A DNA stretch of 27,813 nucleotides from Deinococcus hopiensis KR-140 (GTDB lineage: Bacteria > Deinococcota > Deinococci > Deinococcales > Deinococcaceae): contig CALPYF020000050.1 of NCBI GenBank assembly GCA_943327755.2, positions 1 through 27,813 on the forward strand, written 5' to 3'. The notes under the pieces were generated by a model. That model had not been told where the DNA came from. It saw only the letters and a list, made by a program, of their open reading frames with translations, and searched no databases. Both the position numbers and the translations under genes were made by a program. Of the stretch, positions 8,526 through 15,993 are shown piece by piece (within the stretch, counting starts at the first letter, position 1; each line of letters opens with the position of its first letter).

Positions 8526-9200
8526 TCAGTTGGAGGGGAAGGGCACTTCGTGTCCGAGGGTGCGGGTGGTGGCCTGGCAGCCCATACGGTCGAGGCCCAG
8601 GTCGATCAGGGGGTAGGTGCGGTGGATGGTGTCGGCCATGTAGCCGCTGGGTGGGGGTTTGATGCGGCGCTCCTCGCCTTTGGAAAAGCCGATCATGACG
8701 TTGAGTTTGCCGTAGTCGCGTTCGTAGGCGTACAGGGCGGCGCGGCGGAAGCGGCCGACCTGTTCGGCGTAGCCGTACCGCTCGGCGATGATGCGGTTGA
8801 TGGCTAAGAAGAGCGGGGAAATCTTCAGGTTGACTGAGCACGTGCGTGGGAAAACAGTGGACTGAACGGTGAAATTCCGTTCCCACTGGGTATGGAGATT
8901 CTGCCACGCGGGGCTGTGAAAGCCCAGGTCCGGGGTGACGTGGAGGTACTGCACGCCGCGTTCCCGGCACAGCTGCTCGACGCGGACGCGGTACTCGTCG
9001 GTTTCCTGGTGCTCATTGCCGGTCGCCCCGGTCACGATGAGGAGGTCAGCGCCGTCGGGCAGGTGGCGTTTGCGGAAGGCGGGGTCGTCCAGCAGCAGGG
9101 CGCGCAGCGCGGCGCTGTCCTGGCCGAGGCCGTCACTGAGGACGACGAGGGGGGGTTTCTGGCCGATTTTCAGCAGGGGGGTGATGCGGGGTGCGCTCAT
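8526..9200 (-). pseudogene. PAPS reductase-like PP-loop ATPase, C-terminally truncated
   Basis: The first 224 residues of an ATP-pyrophosphatase-fold protein of the PAPS reductase/DndC-like superfamily, enzymes that adenylate a substrate or handle sulfur. The PP-loop is seen as SDGLGQDSAAL (about residues 22-32), with IVTGATGNEHQET and CSVNLKI further on. The reading ends GHEVPFPSN then TGA; by memory, relatives continue PSNC with a Cys-rich segment, so the family sequence breaks at that Cys codon. The recombinase module begins here, so it is probably an insertion or rearrangement scar. The start at ATG 9200 has AGGAG upstream and a sigma70-like promoter at 9234-9263. A role in DNA modification, sulfur metabolism or a phage-type function cannot be chosen. 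Confidence 0.65.
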
Positions 9201-9233
9201 GTCGGTGTCTCCTGTGGGGGGATTAACCTCCAA

Positions 9234-9263
9234 AGTTTACCACGCTTCATTGAAAAATGACAA
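9234..9263 (-). promoter_or_regulatory. Promoter of the PP-loop gene
   Basis: On minus, a -35 TTGTCA (9263-9258) and a -10 TAAACT (9239-9234) are separated by 18 bases. The -10 sits in a 12-base string, AGTTTACCACGC on plus, repeated exactly at 10740-10751 before the winged-helix gene. A 7-base inverted repeat (CTTCATT-N17-AATGAAG, 9245-9275) brackets the -35 and could be an operator. Confidence 0.6.
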
Positions 9264-9276
9264 GTATAAATGAAGT

Positions 9277-9299
9277 GTCCCCCTGACCAGCAGAGGGAC
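9277..9299 (-). terminator. Hairpin after the winged-helix gene
   Basis: GTCCCCCTG / CAGAGGGAC forms a 9-bp stem with one mismatch and a 5-base loop, just past the stop of the multi-winged-helix gene. There is no clear T-run, so termination is only suggested. Confidence 0.4.
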
Positions 9300-9309
9300 C
9301 ATCCGGACG

Positions 9310-10662
9310 CTACCGCCGCGCGCCGCCACTCGGCGGCAACACCACGTCATCCTCGTCCAACTCCTCATCCAGATCCGGCTCCTCGGGTACCTGCGGCGCG
9401 GGGGCCGCCACCTGGCGCGCCGGCGGCAGCGCCGACACCACGTCATCCACCAGCGTCTCCGCCTCCGGCAGCGTATCGACCACGTCCCACTCCACATTGC
9501 CGGACGAACCTATCATCCGCTGGGCCTCCCGCGGATCCATGGCCAGCTCGGCGTTGGGCACCAGGGTATACAGGTACTTCCGCCCCTTCTTGTACGACTG
9601 CACCAGGCCCATCAGTTCGAAGCGCTTCAGGTGCTGGCGCGCCGTCTGCAACCCGATGCCCCGGATCTGCGCGTACGTCTCCACGTCGATCGGCCACTCG
9701 ACCTCAAGTTCCGGCAGTTCCGCCTGCTCCTCACGCAGCTTCGCGTAATCGAACGGCGCGGGCTGAGTGGGACGCAGCTGACGCCGGAGCGCCTCAACTT
9801 GGTCCTTCGTGCCGCGGTAGTGACTGGCGTCCACCCGGCTCAGGCGGCCTGCAGCGACCGCGCCGGCCACCTGCTGCTGCGCGGCCGCCAGCTCCAGGCC
9901 GATGTGGGCAGCGAACTGCTCCACGGTGAACTTCCCGGGGAGGGACACGCGGTCCTGCGCGTACCGCCCCCGCTCCAGCCGGCGGATGCGTTTGTCCTTT
10001 TCGAGGCGGCTCAGGGCGCTCGACGCGTGCTTCGAGTCAATGCCCGCCGCCTCCGCGAACATCGCGGACGTGAACACGTCCGGCAGGCCCAGCAGAATCG
10101 GCCCGTACCGCGTGCGCCGGTCGGCATCCGGATTCAGGGCCACGTGGATGTCCCTGGGCAGCGCCACGACCGGCTGCGCGGCCGGAGCGTACAGCCGCTC
10201 ACCCAGGTGCGTGATGGCGCCCGACTTGATCAGGGCCGTGAACCAGCCGTTGCGCGTGAGATCACCCTTGCGCTGGTCCTCTTCGGTCGACTCCTGCGCC
10301 TTCATCTTCTCGGCGTAGTACACCCGGAACTGCGAGCGCGTCATCGGCCAGGGCAGGTCACTCAGTTCACTCTGCACGCGGGGCAGGGTGAAGTCCAGAT
10401 CCGCCCGGCCGTACTCCACGTTCGCCAGCCCGTAGCGGCCGTCCGCGATCTTCTGGAGCTCGCCCGATTCGATCAGCTCGTTGATCCGGTAGGACGCGTA
10501 CTGCTTGCTCACGCCCCAGGTCTCGGCCACCTCGCTCTGCGTCATGGGCCAGGACAGGTCGGCCAGCGTCAGGCCCGACTCGGAACTCACGGCGTCCTGA
10601 GAGACCGTGGCCGCGGGGGGCGGTGCGGTGGCAGGGGTCGGTTTGGCGTGTGGTTTGGGCAT
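9310..10662 (-). CDS. Multi-winged-helix DNA-binding protein of unknown function
   Basis: 450 residues; no family recognised. The protein appears to hold at least four successive helix-turn-helix/winged-helix units: a first one with the recognition-helix-like GVSKQYASYRINELIE and a GRYGLA wing; a second around PWPMTRSQF; a third with AGIDSKHASSALSRLE and a GRYAQD wing; and a C-terminal one with GIGLQTARQHLKRFELMGL and a KYLYTL wing. A strongly acidic tail (DLDEELDEDD) ends the protein. The start at ATG 10662 is chosen because GAGGAG lies 6 bases upstream; the ORF runs on in frame to 10749. It is divergent from the topoisomerase gene. Repeated winged helices suggest binding to repeated sites, as in plasmid replication, partition or regulation, but this is inference. 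Confidence 0.65.
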   Translation of the reverse strand: MPKPHAKPTPATAPPPAATVSQDAVSSESGLTLADLSWPMTQSEVAETWGVSKQYASYRINELIESGELQKIADGRYGLANVEYGRADLDFTLPRVQSELSDLPWPMTRSQFRVYYAEKMKAQESTEEDQRKGDLTRNGWFTALIKSGAITHLGERLYAPAAQPVVALPRDIHVALNPDADRRTRYGPILLGLPDVFTSAMFAEAAGIDSKHASSALSRLEKDKRIRRLERGRYAQDRVSLPGKFTVEQFAAHIGLELAAAQQQVAGAVAAGRLSRVDASHYRGTKDQVEALRRQLRPTQPAPFDYAKLREEQAELPELEVEWPIDVETYAQIRGIGLQTARQHLKRFELMGLVQSYKKGRKYLYTLVPNAELAMDPREAQRMIGSSGNVEWDVVDTLPEAETLVDDVVSALPPARQVAAPAPQVPEEPDLDEELDEDDVVLPPSGGARR

Positions 10663-10739
10663 AAGGAACTCCTCGTGGACTGGTGCGCGGGGCGTGAGCG
10701 GCGCGGCGCGCCTGCTGACCATGCGCCTGAATGTGCAGG

Positions 10740-10751
10740 AGTTTACCACGC
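10740..10751 (-). promoter_or_regulatory. Promoter element of the winged-helix gene
   Basis: GCGTGGTAAACT on minus is identical to the -10 region of the PP-loop gene promoter. TAAACT would be the -10, leaving a leader of about 75 bases before the GAGGAG site. A matching -35 is not clear. Confidence 0.45.
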
Positions 10752-10839
10752 AGTCTTTGACGTAATCCAGGCGGCCTCACGCGGGGGGCCCTCCCTCCTG
10801 CGAACAGCAGTTGACTGGAGATCGGGATCAACCCCCTAC

Positions 10840-10845
10840 TACCCT
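10840..10845 (+). promoter_or_regulatory. -10 box of the topoisomerase gene
   Basis: TACCCT ends 7 bases before the GTG at 10853, the leaderless arrangement seen elsewhere in this window. A TTGACT at 10811 has the -35 consensus shape, but the spacer is long. Confidence 0.45.
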
Positions 10846-10852
10846 GAAGGGC

Positions 10853-12886
10853 GTGAAGACGCTGGTCATCGTAGAAAGCCGTGCCAAAGGCGACAAGATT
10901 CAGGCGATGCTGGGCGGCGACTTCCTGGTCCGCTCGTGCTACGGCCACGTCCGGGATCTCCCCCGCTCACGGGACGAAATCCCGGCCGCCCTCAAGACGG
11001 AACCGTGGGGCGCGCTCGCCATCGACATCGAGCGCGGCTTCAAGCTGCACTACGTCATCCCCACCTTCCGCGAAGGGGACCGCATTGACGCGGCGAAAGT
11101 CGTGGACGACCTGCGGGTGCAGAGCCGCCGCGTCGGGCGCATCCTGCTGGCCACCGACCCGGACCGGGAAGGCGAGGCGATCGCCGCGCACCTCGCGGCC
11201 CTGCTCAACCTCGGCGATCACGCCCAGCGCATCACGTTCAACGAGATCACCGAGGACGCGGTGCGCGCCGCCCTGGCCGCCCCGCGAGCCATCAACCGGG
11301 CCCTGGTGCGCGCGCAGGAAGCCCGCCGCGCCCTGGACCGCCTGTGCGGGTACTCGATCAGCCCCGTCCTGGCCCGCACCGTCCGTAAGGGGCTGAGTGC
11401 TGGGCGCGTGCAGTCCGCGGCCCTGGCCGCCCTCGCCCGGCAGGAACGCGCGCGACTGGCGCACGTCGCCGCCGGGTACGTGCGCCTGACCCTGCCGCTC
11501 ACCGTGCAGGACGAGACGTTCCGCGCCGCGCTCCTCTCGGTGGGCGGCGTGCCGGTCGCCACGCCCAAGGACTTCGGCCCGGACGGGCAGCAGAAACCCG
11601 ACTCGCCGGCACTGGCGCTTGACCCCACCCGGGGCGGCCACCTGGCCCGGCACCTGCTGGGGCGGACGCTCACCGTCCGCTCCTGCGACGACACGCCGTT
11701 CGCGACCCGGCCGCCCGCGCCGTTCACGACCAGCACCATGCAGCAGGAGGCCAGCAAGCAACTCAAGTTCTCCCCGGCCTACACCATGGACGTCGCGCAG
11801 CGCCTCTACGAGTCCGGCAAGATCACCTACATGCGCACCGACAGCCCCGCGCTGTCTGCGGAAGCCACCCAGGCCGCCCGGGCCGCTGCGCTCGCCGCGT
11901 ACGGCGCAGGCAGCCTGCCCCCCGCTCCCCGCCAGTACGCCGCCAAAGGCAGCAACGCCCAGGAAGCCCACGAGGCCGTCCGCCCCGCTGGAAAGCAGTT
12001 CACGCCCCCCGCCGCCACCGGCATCACGGGCGATGACCTCGCCCTGTACGACCTGATCTACCGCCGGACGGTCGCCTCCCAGATGACCGACCTGCTCGGC
12101 ATGAAACGCACCATCTACCTGTCCGCAGAGGAGGGAGAGCAGGAACTGCTCTTCGGTGCGTCCGGCCGGGCCGTCACCGATCCTGGCTTCAGCCGCGTCT
12201 ACCAGGACGCCTCGGAAGCGGAGGTGGAAGCGGAAGCGGCGCAGGACCTGCCGGACGTGCAGGCCGGTGCCCAGGCCGTCGCTGGTGAGGCGGACGTGCA
12301 GACCCGCAAGACACCCGCGCCGCGCCGGTTCACAGAAGCGTCACTCGTGCAGGCCCTCGAACGCGCTGAGGTGGGCCGCCCCTCGACGTACGTCAGCATC
12401 CTGGCCACCCTCGCCGACCGGGGGTACGTCCGCATGCTGCCCGGCGAGGCGCGGCAGCTGGGCGTGACCTTCCTCGGCCTGCTGGTCAGCACCTACCTGG
12501 AGCGGCACTTCCCCCTCGTGACCGACACGCGCTTCACGGCCGACATGGAGCAGGAACTGGACCGGATCGCCGGTGAGGCCCTCGCGTACGAAACGTACCT
12601 CGAGCACTTCTGGACGCAGCAGCTCTCCCCTGCCCTGTCCGGCGCGACGAGCGCCCCACCGACCGTGGAGGTCCCGCGTGTACCCGGCGCGCTCGTGGGC
12701 ATCCGCGACGGCATGCCCACCCTGAAACTCGACGGGCAGTACGTGCCCATCCCGGATCACGTGATGCCCGACGACCTCACGCCGGACCTCGCACGCAAGA
12801 TCCTCCGGGGGGAGGCCATCCCGAAAAAGACCGCCCGAACGAAAAAGTCGGAGGGCCCTGCGGCCCCCCGGAAACGTAAAGCGTGA
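10853..12886 (+). CDS. Type IA DNA topoisomerase, short form without zinc fingers
   Basis: Relaxes negatively supercoiled or single-strand-containing DNA by single-strand passage; 677 residues. The Toprim domain shows Glu8 (VIVESRAKG) and the acidic triad Asp102/Asp104/Glu106 (ATDPDREGE). The nucleophile is Tyr326 in GKITYMRTDS. ARKVQS-like SAGRVQSAAL and VGRPSTYVSI are further family landmarks. The C-terminus is a Lys/Arg-rich tail with no Cys4 zinc ribbons, unlike typical chromosomal TopA (about 850 residues or more). This favours an accessory or plasmid-type enzyme. The GTG at 10853 is chosen because the protein then begins KTLVIVES, as in the family; the TTG at 10811 is more likely part of the promoter. 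It converges on the C39-like gene. Confidence 0.9.
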   Translation: MKTLVIVESRAKGDKIQAMLGGDFLVRSCYGHVRDLPRSRDEIPAALKTEPWGALAIDIERGFKLHYVIPTFREGDRIDAAKVVDDLRVQSRRVGRILLATDPDREGEAIAAHLAALLNLGDHAQRITFNEITEDAVRAALAAPRAINRALVRAQEARRALDRLCGYSISPVLARTVRKGLSAGRVQSAALAALARQERARLAHVAAGYVRLTLPLTVQDETFRAALLSVGGVPVATPKDFGPDGQQKPDSPALALDPTRGGHLARHLLGRTLTVRSCDDTPFATRPPAPFTTSTMQQEASKQLKFSPAYTMDVAQRLYESGKITYMRTDSPALSAEATQAARAAALAAYGAGSLPPAPRQYAAKGSNAQEAHEAVRPAGKQFTPPAATGITGDDLALYDLIYRRTVASQMTDLLGMKRTIYLSAEEGEQELLFGASGRAVTDPGFSRVYQDASEAEVEAEAAQDLPDVQAGAQAVAGEADVQTRKTPAPRRFTEASLVQALERAEVGRPSTYVSILATLADRGYVRMLPGEARQLGVTFLGLLVSTYLERHFPLVTDTRFTADMEQELDRIAGEALAYETYLEHFWTQQLSPALSGATSAPPTVEVPRVPGALVGIRDGMPTLKLDGQYVPIPDHVMPDDLTPDLARKILRGEAIPKKTARTKKSEGPAAPRKRKA

Positions 12887-12887
12887 C

Positions 12888-12911
12888 GTGTACGCCGCTC
12901 CCGGCGTGCAC
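12888..12911. terminator. Bidirectional hairpin between convergent genes
   Basis: GTGTACGCCG and CGGCGTGCAC form a 10-bp stem with one G-T pair and a 4-base loop. It fills the whole gap between the topoisomerase stop and the stop of the convergent peptidase gene. Confidence 0.6.
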
Positions 12912-13997
12912 CTAGCGGATCAGGTAGCTCAGACCACCAGAGTGCCCCAGCCACTGACGCTCGAACGCCTGACGGGGGTAGACGCGCCGCACCTCGGCGT
13001 CTGTCGCGGCCGCCGGATCATTGATGACCGGATTGCCACTCGCGTCGAAGCCGCGCAGCACCACCAGGTGCCCGTTCGAGCTGGGCAGCGGCGCGCCCGG
13101 CAACTCACCCTCCTGCCACGCCACGCTGAGGATCGGCGCCACGCCGCTCGCCACCAGGTCCTCGGCCGCGCGCAGATCCGGCAGGCGCGTCAGGTACGCC
13201 CGGTGGCCACGGCTGCCAGCGTACGCCACGTTGAAAGCCCAGTTGCCAGTGCCCCCGTACGCCTCGTCGTGCACGGCTGCCGCGGCGGCCGGTACGGTGA
13301 TGTCCGTCCCAAGGGGGCTCAGCACCATGCTCAGGCAGGTGGGGCTGCACCAGCCCTCGCCCCCCTCATGCACCATCTACGACCGCTCCGGGATGTCCAG
13401 TTCACGCCCCCACGCCTCCGGTTGACCGGGCCGGGCCGCCGCAGCGTGCTGCGCGCGGTCACTTGTCGCGAACGCCAGCAGGTGCAGGGCGCTCCCAGCC
13501 CCGGTCAGGTGGGCGCGGTACTGGAACGTGTCACTGAGGGCACTCAGGCGAAGGGTGTCGGTCAGGACGCGCGCGTGCTCATCCCGCTGCCCGGGCACGC
13601 TGGAGCGCTCCGCGCCGTCCGTCCAGGTGCCGAAGGTGTACCACGGCGTCCAGCTCTCCCCGGACACCAGGGCGCGCACCTCCAGGGTGAACGTGCCGCC
13701 GGTGGGAAGCGTGACGTTCCAGGAAGGCAGCAGCTCGTCAAAGGGCGGCGCGGACAGCGGGGTGCTGGTGACCGAGCCCGCCGCGCGGCCGTCATTGACT
13801 TCCAGGCCAAACGAGCCGGGCGTCATCTGCTCGAGCGTGGCCTGAGCCCAGGCGTCCGGGGTGTCGTGGATCAGCGTGGTGTGGGTGGGTTGTGGGGACA
13901 TCCCGGTCAGGATGGCACACGCGGCGACCTGCCGAGTCAATCGGGCCTGCACGGCGACGCGTGACGGCCCGCATGAGGCCGCGCGCCGGGAATTCAT
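12912..13997 (-). pseudogene. C39-like cysteine peptidase interrupted by an in-frame TAG
   Basis: Two abutting reading frames in the same phase, 13997-13377 and 13376-12912, read as one protein of 361 codons with a TAG at 13379-13377. The N-terminal half is a domain of unknown role after a weak, possibly lipoprotein-type leader (RQVAAC). The C-terminal half is a papain-like C39_2 domain: Cys in EGWCSPTCLSMVL, His in NGHLVVLRGFD, Asn/Asp in VINDPAA. The stop lies at PERS-stop-MVHEGG, where C39-type proteins often carry Gln before the Cys loop, so CAG to TAG would explain it. Apart from the stop, the frame looks undamaged, so the mutation is recent or is read through. The start at 13997 is uncertain; ATG 13901 is an alternative. 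Confidence 0.7.
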
Positions 13998-14022
13998 GGT
14001 GCGGGTGGCAAGATGAAGCGGA

Positions 14023-14271
14023 ATGACGCGCGAGAAGCTGCTGATGGAATTGAAACGGGCGTTCGGGGTGCAGCGTGAGGCTGTGACCTGGGCGCAACAG
14101 GACCGGCAGCCGGTCGCGGTCGTGGGTCGCCTGCACTTCCGGGGACTGGGCGCTGGACTGGCCGTCTGGACGGGCCGCGACTGGGTGGCCGTGCGGCACC
14201 TGGCGGAACTCAGCGAGGTTCTGGCGGACGCGGGCGCGCTGCGGCACGCCCCGGCGCTCGATCACAGCTGA
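14023..14271 (+). CDS. Small protein of unknown function
   Basis: 82 residues, no family recognised. It begins MTREKLLMELKRAF and has a predicted helical N-terminus, then a beta-rich middle (VAVVGRLHFRGLGAGLAVWTGRDWVAVRHL). There is no signal peptide or membrane segment. It is divergent from the C39-like gene, with only 25 bases between starts, and is the first of three small co-directional genes. No clear ribosome site is visible; the start may be leaderless, but the upstream AAGATG is a poor -10 match. Confidence 0.45.
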   Translation: MTREKLLMELKRAFGVQREAVTWAQQDRQPVAVVGRLHFRGLGAGLAVWTGRDWVAVRHLAELSEVLADAGALRHAPALDHS

Positions 14272-14356
14272 TCGCGGCGCTGAATTCACGCGCCGTGAAG
14301 GCGGCACCGGCATGAGCGTCACGGTGTGACGGCGCCAGACTCCGGAGACTGGACGA

Positions 14357-14638
14357 ATGAGTGAGCCTGCCGCCCTGCCGGTCCTGCTTGTGATCGTGCC
14401 GCCCGACTGGGAGGCTGAGCCGGCGGCCCTGACAGAACTGCGCCGCTGCCTCGCGGACGACTACGGCGCGCGGCTCAGCCTGCGTCAGGGCTCCGTACCG
14501 ATGCGCAGCCCACTGCCCCTGTTCTGCGGGGTGTGGCCCCGCGGCGTCCTCTGGTACGCCCGCCGGGACGTCGTCCCGCGCGTGCACCAGGCCTTCTTCA
14601 CCCTGAACTGGTTGGATCTGGGTGACGTGGCCGTCTGA
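14357..14638 (+). CDS. Small protein of unknown function
   Basis: 93 residues, no family recognised. Features are a hydrophobic beta strand near the N-terminus (LPVLLVIVPP), a helix with TELRRCLADDYG, and an aromatic C-terminal half (GVWPRGVLWYARRDVVPRVHQAFFTLNWLDLGDVAV). A CGGAG lies about 10 bases before the ATG. It has coding-like composition and the same strand as its neighbours. Function is not assignable. Confidence 0.45.
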   Translation: MSEPAALPVLLVIVPPDWEAEPAALTELRRCLADDYGARLSLRQGSVPMRSPLPLFCGVWPRGVLWYARRDVVPRVHQAFFTLNWLDLGDVAV

Positions 14639-14657
14639 GGTGAGCAGCGACAGCGCC

Positions 14658-14864
14658 ATGAACGACGCCGACATGGAGGTTATCCTGGTGCTGGGCGTGA
14701 CCGGTGAGACTGCACTCGTGCGGCTCCCAGACACCGGTGAGGAACCCTGGCCGCTCGCCTCGCTGCCACAGGGCGTTCAGCCTGGCGACCGCGTGGGCGT
14801 CACCGTTGAAGGCGGGACTCAGGAGGTCACCCTCCTGCCCCGCCTGGATGGATTGATCGCGTGA
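14658..14864 (+). CDS. Small acidic beta-rich protein, unknown
   Basis: 68 residues. The pattern of short strands around LVRLPDTGEEPWPLASLPQGVQPGDRVGVTVEGG resembles small SH3-like proteins of the DUF3006 type (a strand pair, then LP.G...GD.V.V). The match is by eye and weak. The ATG at 14658 is chosen because GAGGTGAG lies about 13 bases upstream; ATG 14673 is an alternative. It follows the 93-residue gene by 19 bases, so the two may be co-transcribed. Confidence 0.45.
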   Translation: MNDADMEVILVLGVTGETALVRLPDTGEEPWPLASLPQGVQPGDRVGVTVEGGTQEVTLLPRLDGLIA

Positions 14865-14866
14865 CG

Positions 14867-15014
14867 TCAGCAGCCCGGGCAGGGCCGCGAGTCCGGGCAG
14901 GTGTCAAAGCAACTGGGGCACTTACACGCAGCCGGCACAGGGCTCCTGGGGCGTGCTGTGGGTGGACGTGGCAGGTGCGGCGGCGGGCTTCGCGGGGGTA
15001 GGGTGGTGCGTCAT
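14867..15014 (-). pseudogene. Metallothionein-like small Cys-rich gene, frameshifted
   Basis: From ATG 15014 the first frame encodes about 30 residues ending EPCAGCV, then TAA. The frame one base over continues without a break as CKCPSCFDTCPDSRPCPGC and ends at TGA 14869-14867. Joined, the C-terminal half would hold nine Cys in about 24 residues, in CxxC and CxC spacing as in bacterial metallothioneins. The junction is GTGTAAG; restoring two bases (GTGTGTAAG) would join the frames. A TAGAGT -10 box ends 6 bases before the ATG, the leaderless layout used by neighbouring genes, which supports a real gene. It is too short and broken to call with full confidence. The ancestor would bind Zn/Cd/Cu-type metals. 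Confidence 0.45.
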
Positions 15015-15020
15015 GCGGCC

Positions 15021-15026
15021 ACTCTA
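15021..15026 (-). promoter_or_regulatory. -10 box of the Cys-rich gene
   Basis: TAGAGT on minus is followed by 6 bases and then the ATG at 15014, matching the leaderless promoters of lspA, the ATPases and the CadC genes in this window. Confidence 0.4.
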
Positions 15027-15085
15027 TACGCCTGTCGGTGATCGCGTGGCGTGATCGCCTGAGTAGTCCGATACGCGCGGGCTGC

Positions 15086-15280
15086 TCAATCCTCGGTCGG
15101 CCGGTCTTCCGGGCAGGGCTGCACGAACTCGACGTCGAGCCAGTATTCGGCCTCTTCGAGGCTGCGGCCGTCTGCGATCAGCTCGTCCCGCCACGCGGCC
15201 CACGCCTCGGCGCGCAGGTCCTCGTCGCAACCGATGCGGTCGGCGAGGTCCGCGCGGGTCTCCTGATCCAGGCCGCTCAC
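15086..15280 (-). CDS. Small acidic protein of unknown function
   Basis: 64 residues, strongly acidic and helical (ADLADRIGCDEDLRAEAWAAWRDELIADGRSLEEAEYWLDVEF), with a Pro-rich end. No family recognised; it looks like a small cytosolic helical protein. The start is GTG at 15280, after GATGAGG. A 18-codon ORF (15358-15302, MDVRDLTAVEIADLLDAA) ends 21 bases upstream on the same strand and may be a small partner or leader; its reading is helical and amphipathic. Confidence 0.4.
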   Translation of the reverse strand: MSGLDQETRADLADRIGCDEDLRAEAWAAWRDELIADGRSLEEAEYWLDVEFVQPCPEDRPTED

Positions 15281-15418
15281 GGCCTCATCCTGATCAGCGC
15301 GTCACGCGGCGTCCAGCAGGTCTGCAATCTCCACGGCGGTCAGGTCTCGGACGTCCATGCCGCCCACCCTACGCTGCCCAGCAGACCTGAGCGCCCCCCA
15401 GGTCAGGCCGGCCTGACT

Positions 15419-15724
15419 TCAGCCCCGCGTGTTCACCGCCAGAAACAGGACGGCCGCGCCGAACAGGACGATCAGAAGACCCACGGCGGCGGTCACGCGG
15501 CGATGCTGCTGACGCGCCCTGCGCTCGACTGCCGCCAGATCAATCGTTCGGGTCACCGCCGGTACCGACTTCAGCTGAGGGTGGCGTTTCACCGCGGCCT
15601 TCAGGAGCGCCTCTGCGGTTTTCAGGTCCTGCTGGAGCGGATCGGAAAACGCTCCGGCCAGGAATAGCCCCAGGCCCAGCCCGCTGATCAGCTGCGCGCG
15701 CTGTGTCTCGGCGGTCACGAACAC
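15419..15724 (-). CDS. Small membrane protein, 5' end uncertain
   Basis: 101 residues from the GTG at 15724. One membrane segment lies near the N-terminus (LISGLGLGLFLAGAF) and one at the C-terminus (VTAAVGLLIVLFGAAVLFLAV). Between them is a charged helical loop with LQQDLKTAEALLKAAVKRH. The frame stays open upstream and would add another hydrophobic stretch (TYLILLLVFVTAE), so the true N-terminus is probably further up but is lost where the sequence changes character near 15750. Function unknown. Confidence 0.45.
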   Translation of the reverse strand: MFVTAETQRAQLISGLGLGLFLAGAFSDPLQQDLKTAEALLKAAVKRHPQLKSVPAVTRTIDLAAVERRARQQHRRVTAAVGLLIVLFGAAVLFLAVNTRG

Positions 15725-15990
15725 CAGCAGCAGGATCAGGTACGTCGGGTGGTAACCACATTCGCCCGAAATTACCCGTTGAGGATCTGCATGCCGTGCT
15801 GGTGAGCTTCAAACGAATGGAAAAATCTGGAGTAGGAGACAAGGCTGTTCGCTTTGGTGTATTGACCGCGAACTCTGCGCGGTTTGTGTGGCCGTTCTGC
15901 CGTTGGCTCCACTCCTGCCGGGGCTGAAAGTTCTCGGTATGGGCGCAACACCAAGGGACTCACTTCCCCTTGGCGCAGGGCGTCTGCGTG
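15725..15990. other. Stretch before the IS5 element without a supported gene
   Basis: No gene is supported. A minus frame (15963-15772) translates to a basic 63-residue peptide ending HGMQILNG, which I do not recognise. It has no start signal and may be a remnant. Confidence 0.4.
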
Positions 15991-15993
15991 CTA

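Noticed and set aside
10811..10852. TTG start for the topoisomerase
   Set aside because: The family N-terminus begins at GTG 10853, and TTGACT is better read as promoter sequence.
9631..11088. 485-codon plus frame across the winged-helix gene and the topoisomerase start
   Set aside because: It runs antisense to one real gene and out of frame with the other.
12888..13964. 358-codon plus frame opposite the C39-like gene
   Set aside because: Antisense shadow; the minus strand carries the recognisable Cys, His and Asn/Asp peptidase motifs.
15302..15358. 18-codon ORF as an independent gene
   Set aside because: Too short and without a ribosome site or -10 box; only mentioned with the neighbouring gene.
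15772..15963. Minus frame with AGVEPT, suspected tRNA antisense or gene
   Set aside because: No cloverleaf could be drawn, no start signal was found, and no family was recognised.
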